DNA from: Phoronis australis
Lineage: Eukaryota; Phoronida; Phoronidae
Length of the DNA stretch: 39,012 nt
NCBI GenBank assembly: GCA_002633005.1
Contig: NMRA01000103.1
Coordinates: forward strand, 901,612 to 940,623
Direction of reading: 5' to 3'
Under the pieces are notes generated by a model that saw nothing but the letters and a program-made list of their open reading frames with translations, was not told the DNA's origin and did no database searches. The translations under genes and the position numbers were made by a program. How positions within the stretch are numbered: position 1 is the first letter of the stretch; each line of letters opens with the position of its first letter. Shown here piece by piece: positions 12,801 to 24,800 of this stretch.

Positions 12801-15800
12801 GCCTCACTAAAACTTCTAATCTGTGAATGTGTGTAAAAACTGATTAAGATAAAATCACCACTGGCATCGAGACTTAACAGCCCCACACCACATTCTACTT
12901 TCCTGCCTCTAAACAACTTTAATAGAAATGTCATGACACAAGTTTTGTAGTAATTTAACTTAATTGTTACAGCCAAAAACTATAGTACAACAAAGTATCA
13001 GCTTAAAGCCACACCAAGTGCCATTTTGAAAACCATTTTTGGTTCATTTTTGAGTGGAACCCTTCATTTTGGTTCTTTAACACGGTGATTTAGTGTTTTT
13101 AATTGCAATTGATAACAGTGGGCTTCAAAGATTGCTTCTACCAGAAAAGTTATTCCAGTTTGAAGTTTGTTACATCAGTTTGGCATAAATGACCTATCGC
13201 AAGCTCCGGCCCCTTGCAAAAAGTCGACAAACAATAAGTTTTACTTACAGCAACGTGTTGTTTGTGGGGAAAATGGCAGCTTGGAAACAAAGAAATGTCA
13301 AGAATGCTGTGTTATGATAGGTCTGAAAGCCGTCAATCACAATCCTGACGATAGGTCAATTAAAACTGCGAACGATATGCAAAGTGAGCCATCATTGGCC
13401 ACCAAATATACCAGGCAACTAAACTCACCAGTCCGGGTCCACGATTTCTTGCCAGCGATGTAGACATTGAGCGTGCCGGTATCCACACCATACATGTGGT
13501 ACCAGAACTCCAGGCACTCATCCACACCGCTGCCAGTGTAGGTACGAGACACCAACTTGGCATTGTCCCCCAGCTTACGTGGGCTAGAGGTCTCGATGAA
13601 CATGTAGTAGCCTAGAAAAAAGTAAGCAGACGACGTGATGCATTTTGCGGTGCACCAAGTGGCCCATTGCTCTGATCACCTGATTATGACTCATAGGGGC
13701 CTGCCAGCATAAGGTTCCTCATGGCCAAGTCTTACAATCTCCCCGTTTTCTCAGGAAGTTTGAAAGACTGTTAACAAACCTGAATTATTTGGCGATTTCC
13801 TCCAAGCAGGTTGTGCGTCCATCAAGAAGAAGGTAGGCATAGCAAATATCTACTAGATGTCATTGCTAGTTTTTGCTTCCATGTCACANATTGACCTATC
13901 GCAAGCTCCTGCCCCTTGCAAAAAGTCGACAAACAATAAGTTTTACTTACAGCAACGTGTTGTTTGTGGCGAAAATGGCAGCTTGGAAACAAAGAAGTGT
14001 CAAGAATGCTGAGTTATGATAGGTCTGTAAGCCGTCAATCACAATCCTGACGATAGGTCAATTAGAACTGCGCATGATATGTAAAGTGAGCCATCATTGG
14101 CAACCAAATATACTGGCAACCAAACTCACCAGTCCGAGTCCACGATTTCTTGCCAGCGATGTAGACATTGAGCTTGCCGGTATCCGCACCATACATGTGG
14201 TACCAGAACTCCAGGCACTCATCCATACCGCTGCCAGTGTAGGTACGAGACACCAACTTGGCATTGTCCCCCAGCTTACGTGGGCTAGAGGTCTCGATGA
14301 ACATGTAGTAGCCTAGAAAAAAGTAAGCAGGTGACGTGATGCATTTTGCGGTGCACCAAGTGGCCCATTGCTCTGATCACCTGATTATGACTCATAGGGG
14401 CCTGCCAGCATAAGGTTCCTCATGGCCAAGTCTTACAATCTCCCCGTTTTCTCAGGAAGTTTGAAAGACTGTTAACAAACCTGAATTATTTGGCGATTTC
14501 CTCCAAGCAGGTTGTGCGTCCATCAAGAAGAAGGTAGGCATAGCAAATATCTACTAGATGTCATTGCTAGTTTTTGCTTCCATGTCACACTTGAGCATGT
14601 GATATAGTGGTCAAAACGTTACAATTACTTGAGCAAGGGAGACAAATGAAACCAAAGCATCAAACATTTTATAACAGCGTACAATGAATCCAAAGTTTTC
14701 AACAGCTGTACAACAAAGCTGTCTTATAAAGAACAACTTACAATATGTTCAGTTTCTGATCACACCAAAAGAAATGAGAAGTTTAACAAATAAGCTCAAT
14801 ATTTCAACAACTGCTTTACAAAATTAAATTTCCCTTCATGTGTTTTCAATAATCTTTTATCTCTCAATAATGGATTTCTTACCCCAAGTCATGACAGCAT
14901 GGGCTGACTCGAGACATTCAACAGTGAGATAACATGAAGTAAGACACAGAACAGAGGATGTGATCTTGTCTTATTTTACAAACATATAATCCATGGAACT
15001 TTTATTTGCTATTATTAATTATTTTAAGTTGTCTTTCATTAAAACTGTATTGTGCTGGAGATGCACACATATTATATGTCTCCAAAATAACTCATTTCCA
15101 TCTCAGCACTTCTGGAAACCAAGAACCTACTCAGATGAAATGATAATATTAAATATAAATCAATAAATAAAGTACGACTGACCTTGAGCAGTGCCCAGTG
15201 TGTGGTCATTGCCTGGTCCAGTACTGTCACTAGCAGTTTTCCCTCTACCTCTTGTCCATTGGAATACATCGTCAATAGCCTGTTTGTAGCCACAGATGGC
15301 CGATGTCTCAAAGTCACAATTGCGTGTCAGCGCGGTCCCGGTTGGACCTGGGGTTGAGGCTACCGCCAACAAAGGAATAATCTTAGATTTTAAGAAGAAC
15401 AAAGATCAATGCTTTAAACTTTATAAGACAGCAGAGATAACTGAGGAATAGTTGAACCTACAAAGGAGCAGTGTCTATTTTAATGAAACATCAGCAAATT
15501 TAACAAAACAACAAACAAAGACCGTCAGTTTTAATGAAGCAACAACTGAACAGCGGCAAATTTAATGGTGCTTCAAGGAAACGGTGTCAAATTTAAAAGG
15601 GTAATAAATGACGGGTATTGAATTTGAGGTTATGTATGAACAACATAGTGTCTTTAACAAAAGTTACTAAAAGAACTATTACCGATGCATGAACCAGGTA
15701 GGACGGACACATCGTCAAGGGAGATATCACCTTGGTGACCAGCCCCTCGAACGCCTTCAAAAACCACCTGCAAAGATGAGGTCAAAGATCAAGAAAGAAG

Positions 15801-18800
15801 ACAGCAATACAAAAATATATTCGAACCAATGAATGACAGAAAATTGCTACAACGGTAAGTGGTCAAAATATTTCAAAAAAATAAATGCACCTAATAATTA
15901 TAATAATTATTATTCATTATTTATTTAGATGCAATTAAAACACAGGAATAATTATATAAATTCTAAGACAAAAAAAATATTTCAAAAATGATGTGGCTTT
16001 ACACTGCAAGCCTGGGCATGTTCCGTAAGACAAAATACTAGCGCGTGAAAGATTGTGAGACCAGATTCTTCGGTTGCAATGCATGGCAATATCTCGTGAA
16101 GACTGATATGTCATCTCACCAAACTGTCAAGACACTAGCCTCGCAACACGCAGCCATGTTTCCCAAACTCACCGTGTACACCCCGATATTGTTGAGCGAC
16201 ACCTGTCCCTGGTGCCACTGATTTCCCTGGGTCCCCTTCCTGGTGAAAGCTGGGTTACGCAGGATCCCTCCAACTGCGGATACGTAGACATTGAGTGAGT
16301 CGACGTGCTGGCCAAACATGTGGTACCAGAATGTGAGACACTTGGGCCCTGTTGAACCATCCAAGAGAGGACTGATGAGACGAGCCTTGTCTCCACTGGA
16401 GCGCGGACTGGACGTCTCAATGTAGTAGTAGTATCCCTCTGGAAATTCACAACAAACCATAAGAGATTAATGAAAACCCACACAAGCTTTTAACACTCTA
16501 GTGTTTTGAAGTTTTGCTATATTTATTACTGGACTTACGGTACGTGGAGATGGCTACGTTGCGTCCCATCTCGAGTGGCCTGATGAAGTCCTCGAGAGGA
16601 GGACGCAACATAGCCATCTCCACGTACCGTAAGTCCAGTAACAGATTTATTGATTCTTATACTATGACCCAACTGGATGACTGAAAGCATTCATCGTATT
16701 CGCTATATTTGGTCGTATGTACTCTTAATTAGTGAAAATCATCTTATATGCGGGTATTCCCATCTGATTCAACAGAAGTTTCAAGTTACACATAAAACAG
16801 AAATGTGTTGTAGAATATCTAGACATCAGAAGGCAGAAATTAGAAAACAGCTAAGCAATCTATTTGTTGCAACCTAATGGTAGATTAGACAGCTTGCATG
16901 AGGAACATACAATATGGTAGCCATTATTTTATTCCTAGACTTTCACCCAGCAAGCCCATGCCTCTGGTGCCAACTTGAACATTGAGTAATGAAAAATGCC
17001 CTAGGTTGGTACTACAAGCCCAAATAAACTACAGAGAACCTATGAGACACAACGCATTCATCAGATTATAACTCACTGCCAGTGGTGTGATCCTTGCCAG
17101 GCCCGGTAGACAGGCTACTGGTGGCGCCGGTGTATCGTGTCCAGTCAAAATCATCACTCGCATCTTGACGGAATCCACATAAGGGATCTTTGTCAAAGTT
17201 GCAGGAGAACGAAGAAACTGAGGCTGAAAGAGAGACAAGAAAATGGCAACGATATCAATCGAGCATTTATGATTTGTAGCATTTTATTGTCGGAACTGCC
17301 ACGTCTATGCATAGAGTATCTCATAATGGAATTCAGTGGCTGAATAAATCAACTATGGACAGAACTCAAATTTAGTCAAGAAAATCATATGTGCCAAAGG
17401 TCCCCATAGGAAGGAAAAAATATGTGACCTTTCAGTAAATTATGGGGACTGGCATCATCAAAAATGAAGAAATGCAGTCAAGAGGAGGGGATGGGCTTGT
17501 TTTTTGGGTTGCAAAAGGGTATGTACAATTTCTGCTGCAGATGGACATGAGCATATTTTAAATTCAAACCGATCAAATAATTGTTTAAGGCGACAGATTT
17601 TTGAGCAGCTGTTAACCAGATGCTTTAGCTTATGTTACTACGTACATGCAGGTGTTGTGGATGGTGTACTCAAAGTTGATGGTGTTGATACTGTCGAAGC
17701 TGGGGTTTTGGGTTGAGCACCAGATGGCAGCACTGCAAAGTAAAACCAATCAGAATAATTATACTGACTTGGGTGGATGGATGCAGCCTCTGTCTGCACA
17801 TTGTCACCCACTTTTATAGCATAACTTGTTAGTATTCTCAGTAGACATTAGTCTGTATTGTATGATTACTCACTGTCGTAAAATATGAACCTAAAATAAT
17901 ATATTATTCTCATTCATGTTGTTTCGTTGTAAACTAGGTTCGGGAGCTCGTCTCGCTGCCCTCCAGTGTAATGCATAAAAAGTCATCAACAGTTTCAGCC
18001 AAATATCTTACTATGTTCCTGATGGTTATTTGATGAGGCAAAACAACAAAAGTTTACCATTACAAGTAAAGACAATAATTGAGCTCTTGACAAACAGAAA
18101 TTTGGAAGAATGAATCATTTAATACATCAAAATAAAAAATTAAATGGGAACATCCAAACATTTACACACCTCCACAGGCATTGTCGGTGAAGCTGATGTC
18201 ATCTAGCGCAATGTCTCCCAGATGAGAAGCACCACGTACTCCTTCAAGGATGACATAGTACTTTGTGGTCTGCGCTTTTTTGGGCATCGGTACACGACCG
18301 TTCAGCCACTGGTCACCTTTGTCACCACTCAGTGACCAGACAGTCTCGTTGGTACCATCAAAGTACTCCACTAAAACGTTCAGTTCACCAACAGTCCTTC
18401 CGTTCATGTGATACCAGAAGGACAGACAGCGACCAGATGGCGCCACCTGGTTGAACGTCTGACTTCGCAGCCACGCCCTGTCACCAACGATGCGTGGACT
18501 AGAGGTTTCGATGTACATGTACTTGCCTAGTAGAAAAGAAGACAAAAATTGCGATTGAGTCGCTCGTCACAATATGAACGTCGCAGTTCTTTTAACGCTA
18601 TAAATTGATTTCAACTTCTACCTAACTTTGACTAGAAGTGAATGTTGTCTATTTTATGCACTGAAGGCAACATGGTGGTCATGCAAATGGCCATAGGTTG
18701 AACATTTGTTAAGTCTACTACATTGTATCAGCAAATCATTGAGAATTTGAAGAATTCAACTTGAATGGTATTTCAAATGACAATGAATCTTTTTCATACA

Positions 18801-21800
18801 GAACAGTCTTGGTTTCATGCCATTTACATTAAGCCAAAAATTTATTCATACCGCTGGCAGTTCCAAGAGTATGATCAGAATTTGGCCCGGTGCCAAAAGA
18901 CTTGGTTTGGCCACTTCCTGAGATCCAGTCAAAGTTGTCTGCTTTGGTTTCTTGCGTCCACGTGCATGTAGAGTTTTCAAAGTCACAGTCGCCTGAAATG
19001 AGTTCAAATAGACACCACTTGAATTGGTTTTAGTGGACATGTGATTTTTAAAATTTCGTCCACCATTTTTCATTGACATTGATTAATTGTGAACTGAAGC
19101 ATTCCAAAAGAGAACTGATTTTTTTTCACTTGTCATCTATTTCTTTTTTCATAACTGTTCACCATAATCAAACAAGCTCTAATTAATTCATTCACTCAGT
19201 GAGACTGTAGACCAAACCATTGTGTCATGCTGTGTTTCATCAGGCAGAGAAATGATACAAACTAATTATCATAAACAAGAACAGCTTACTTCAACCACAG
19301 AAATATAGATTGGTCATGATGTGATAAAAATGGCAGGCGGTCACGTGGAGCTGAGTGTTATGGTCGTGTCAGCAGGAGGGTTAAAAGGCTCTAACTTTGA
19401 AGCCATTGGGTCAACTTTGATAAAATAGGTACCAAAGTGCTAGTATTTTCACACTCTTTCCTATGATACCACTGGGCCTGCTGGTTTGTTTGCAGTAACC
19501 TTCCAAACATTAATAATGTGCGACGCGAGTCATGTGCTGTCACAGATATTTATAGTACATCGTTTGATCTAGCTAACTCTCTCTTTCTCTCCCTACATGA
19601 ATCACAGAACTCAACCACCTGAATACTAAAAATTTAAAGTCACCACAATACAGTAAATTGTTCGTAGCTCATAAGACATTGGACTCTCACCAGCACTGGG
19701 GCAAGCGCCATCTGCGATAAGGAAGTCGTCGATGGCAATATCGCCAGCGAAACTGGTTCCGACCACGCCTACAAAGGCAATACTGTAAGGAGCTTTGGTG
19801 TTGACAGCACTGATAGTGACCTGTTGGATGTTCCACTTGTTGCCCTGGTTACCAGTCATGGACCACAGGTTGGCACCAAGCACACCATTAGACTTGACCT
19901 ACAATACAATGTACTGACATTGGAGTTGACCTACAATTATGTAGACATTTTCTAAAAAACAGTCAACAGCAATGTGACCGTTTGAACGATACACAGAGAA
20001 TTACACAGTCATCTAATTGATTTTGGATATTTTTCGTAATTATGTGATGTCATACACATGAAAGATTGCGGAAACTTGCTCAGCTAATTTGAGACAACTC
20101 TACCCACTTATCCCAACTGAGCAGTGCTGTTGAATTTATACTGTGTTGCTAGGGGTAGGAACGACCGAAGAAATTCCAAACGTATCAGCAGACTGCAATG
20201 ATGAGTCGTCAGGTTGCTGGTCTCCTTTCTAGAAACACTAACATCTTGGACTGACTGAATCGCATCCCACAAATCAGTGTTCTACTATGTGCACTTATCT
20301 GCTCTCACTATGGTAAAATCTTAACAATTTGGGACACAATATGGCCAACGAGTGACCTACTATATTTTGTTCACCCCTAAAGGCGAGCCTAGACAACTTG
20401 CCTTGACATTGAGTGAGCCAATATGTCTGCCATACATGTGGTACCAGAAGGTCACACACTGGGGGGTCTTGGTTGCCGGGTACTGCGGTGACAGGAGGCG
20501 GGCTGCGTCACCGCGTCGCCTTGGTGATGATGCCTCGATGAACATATAGAAGCCTGCGTGAAGTAGCATTCAGACAATGTGTTAGTGATTCAGACATCAT
20601 TAGAAGTTAGATTTAGCATGAATTTAGAAATTTTTAAAACAATGAATGGGCCATTTTCCTGTACTGTCATCACGGCATTTTTGCAGACACTTGTGTTTAT
20701 TTTGTCTTTTCTACTCGTAACATTATAAATAAGATTATTCGACAACCCTCATCTTGTTTTACTTTGCAACANTAGCTCGTCGGTTGCATACCCTGGGCAA
20801 TACGAATATGATAAATCAGAATTCAACTGCACCGCCACTCTCATATAAATACATGGCAGACGTCATCCAAAGATAAATGAAACCCCCAGTGCTCTCACCC
20901 TTGCTTGTTCCGTAAGTGTGATCAGCCGCAGGCCCTGTGTTAGCACTTCCCGTTCCACCACTCTGTCTTATCCAATCAAACTGGTCGTTGACGTCTTGCG
21001 TGAAGCCGCACACCTTTTTATCCTCAAACGTGCACAAGCGAGTTGGTGCGGGAGTTGTCCCCCCTGGCTGAGCAGTAGTTACGGCTGAAAACAAGGAGTT
21101 GGAGTCACACGATTCACCCGAAACTCTAAACATGCAATTTATAAATGACAAAGGTTTAAAAGCAAATTTAAATCATAACATGTATCCCCACTTCTCCCAA
21201 GTGACTGCATAATGAATTAGTCTCCTCTCACATCAACCCTGAGAATTCTGATACTGCCAGATGTGTGAAAATAACTTCTCTAAGAAGCAAAAGCACAACA
21301 AACTCCACAACTATGATGTAAAAAATTCAAGAAATGTGGGAAGCCGTACACCCGAAAGACAAATCTCTAAAGACCAACAGCAGATGAGAATGGCGTTCTA
21401 CTAACGGAAGCTTTTAAAGCTTGTCAATCTAATGACATCATTTCTAGCCAACTGATCAGAAGCAGACGATGTAAGACAGTGTGCGCGGGGCAGACGTATT
21501 GCGTGACAGTAGTCAGGTCGTAAACATCGGGTGACACGACAGATAACTTTGTGAAGTGTTTTGTCACTTGAGCGCACCAGGATTAAAAACCACTGGTCAA
21601 CTGCAACAAGGCTTTTAGAGCGAGAACAACTGAACAGCAACCAAAGAAAAATAAAAGATAGAAAACAAGCCTCAGAATGCATTGAATAAATGACCGACTG
21701 ACAGAAGTCTTTTGCATGAAAGGTTCTCTAAGCATAGTGCGTTTTTCCATTGTGTCTGTTTTGGTAGTAAGTCCTGCCTGGGAATGATGTCATCAGCTTA

Positions 21801-24800
21801 TCTCTAATTTGCATAAATAGGGCATGACACTGTAAGCGAGTGGGTACAATTGTCTTATGATACCAGTGGGTGTGTGTATGATCATTAACAAATTTAGAAA
21901 AAATATGGTTATTTAGCTGCACGAAATGAAGTTCAACACTTGGTACGAGGTAGACATTCTCCACCTATTTAGCACACAATATGACGCAGAAGTGAAATTA
22001 AAAATAAACTATCCTCAAAACTATGATCTGTACTGTGTAGAGGAGGTAAAACTGAATTTGGTGTTTGTAGCTGGGTAAACAGCCTTTGAAAAAATGAGAA
22101 ATGATAACTTTGGCAATTAATATTGAGCGAAAAAAGAGAACTGCCATAAACTGGGAAGCACTTACCAAAGCAGCTACCATCAGTGAGAGTGACGTCGTCT
22201 AGGGCGATGTCACCCATATAACTTTGCCCTCGTATCGCTTCGAACACAATCTGTAAAAAACAGAACAGTGTGGGTCGAGAAGCAAATGTCACAACCACAA
22301 CAAATAAAGGAAATAAATGGAAAGTGACCTTGCTCCACAACAAACAATAAAGTCTTCCAAACTTGAAAATACTCAAATTTAGCAAAAATGCAAGTAAAAC
22401 ATTGTCTGTTGATTCAATATGCTGAAAAAGACAATTTCTTCAAGTGGGATTAAATTTTTCAACTCACAAATAAATACAAATTCCTTAATTCAAGACGATT
22501 TCTTCACAAAGAAATAGCGGCTAATCACATGGGACCAGTGAATCGTATCGCCACCTAGCTGTACCAGGAGGTACTTGTTCACAGCAGGAGGCATAGAGAA
22601 ACATTTTGACTTCAGTGAACAGGATTGGATGTGACACGCTTTAAAGTTAAAAGTTAACTGCCTCTTCGTCCTCTAGAGGTCACTAGCATCCAGTGTATCC
22701 TTTGTGATCAGTTGCGTTGTCGCTACTTGGAAGTCACCCATTTCGGAAACATAGACTTGTTAGATAGCATGTTCACATTTTTTGTCAAGAAAATTTTTTT
22801 TTTAATTCCCATTCATACTGTTCTCCCTTGTTTCAGTATTCAGGGAACACAAATCCAAGTTTCTATAAAACAATTGAAAATGCTAACCTGTCTTATGTAC
22901 ATTAATTAAATTTTATTTATTGTACTTAACAATATACAACTCGCCTCCTCACTCAGATTAAAAACGAATTCTGCGCTTGGAAAGGACAGACAGTTGGTTA
23001 TTGCTCAAGGTCATAGTCTACACATAAAATAACCAGCAGGGTCAGGCAAACTTGTCGACCTCGTCTCAAATGCTCCAGAAACAAATCTGTATTTGATAAA
23101 TAACACAGTATATGCTATTTTGGGAGACATGAAGAACACCAAAATCGGCCATGTAATAATTTTCAGAATCAACAAAATTCAACCTCCGCTGGAATTCCAG
23201 TGTCCTAAACTTTAGAGACTGTCTCAAATCGGAGAATTTTTTCTCATCTGCTACTTTTTTGACATAAGGCGGGTTCCAAGCAGCTTTTCTACAGACTTTG
23301 AAATCAAGGAAATTTTACCACGTCTGACATTGCATAAACGTTTCCCGTACAACGTCTGACATACCGTGAATTGTGCCTTAGCCTTTATGTCCACCACAGC
23401 CTGCCGCCATACATTCCCTTGCGTGTTTTTCTTGGTCCATGTTGGTTTTCCCAGTGAGGCGCCCGTCCTGACGTACATATTCAAGGTGTCCACGTGCGAC
23501 CCGTACATGTGGTACCAGAACCGTAGGCACTTGCCATTTCCAGCCTGTACCGAGGGGCTCTCGATGCGGGCGATGTCACCCTTCTTGCGTGGACTCGACG
23601 TCTCGATATAGATGTAGAAACCCTCTGGAACAATTGAAAGAAAACATATTAAGACTTTGAAGACCCTGAGGCATTAACAGGCACTATCAAAGCAAGATTC
23701 TTTACAGTGCTGAGTGCAAGCCATTTTCATCAGACTTTCCACCAACATAAAGATCCAATGGGGACTCTTTGCAAACGTGCATTGGAATAGCATTTTTGGC
23801 ACGGGATAAACGTATGGGAAATGTGGCAAAATGGCATTTTTCCCATTTGTGGTCTGAAAGGACATTTCAGATATTTCATGTTAATTCATTTGACTACTTG
23901 TCAACGAAGGCAATACCAAACTACTCTTATGGCAATCAAACTGTTAATAAAGAAGAACTAGGTCGGTATTTCAAGTCAAATAAAGATATGTTAAAATTTC
24001 TAGGTGTAAAGTAAAATAAACAAATCACCGTCTCTGACGCCACCCGAAATTCAATTTTCATATCTCAAGTCCAAGTCACAAACTCCCTCTTAAAGTACAC
24101 TTTTATATCCTACAGCGGTAGAACATTTTTAAAAAGCTACCTAGGGGCTTTTTGCGGATGCAAAATCCCTTCAGGGACGTTTCTAGAAACACAGAAACCC
24201 ACAACTTAACAGTTTCCCATTCCTCTACATTGTAAATGATCAAATGATCAAGAAACAAACTGTATCAATGTATGATTTGAACAAGCTATGATAAAATTTC
24301 CCTACTGCTGCAATGATAAGACGAGTCAACATTAAATGATGACTTGCTCTCCATTCAAATTTCACTGCATTCTATGGGCGTAAGAGAACACTAGCTGAAC
24401 ACTGTATTTCTGGATTTGCACACAAGTCAAGTAATTCCATCACAGATTAGACAATAGAGGCAGGGACTTATCAACAAAGCAACAGCACTTGCAATGAGCA
24501 TTATTTCTCTTTTCTTTTATTGTGGTTAATCAATTTTTGCTGTTCAAGTCATGTAAAGGTTAAATTTTCCATGCCAGGTTTAAGTTTTATGATCCCCAGT
24601 GTCTAAAATTGGCTAGAAAGAATATTGTCAAGAACAGTCAGCGGTTATCACTGACAAACATCTCTGTTCCTTTATCCCCCAACAAAAAAAAAAATTCGGC
24701 ATTAAAGTCCAGGCGCTGGGTCATTGTTATTGGAGCTGGTAAGAAGTAATCATAGTTGCCAGTGGGAAAATGTGACATAGCGCTTAATGTGGAAGGTTCC

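Noticed and set aside
13429-14312. Dscam-like mutually exclusive exon pair as the first explanation
   Set aside because: Kept only as an alternative, because the duplicate ends coincide with an N and include ~250 bp of identical intron.
23769-24014. Plus-strand 81-codon frame in the longest intron
   Set aside because: No recognisable motif, no splice or promoter context; length is not remarkable for the region.
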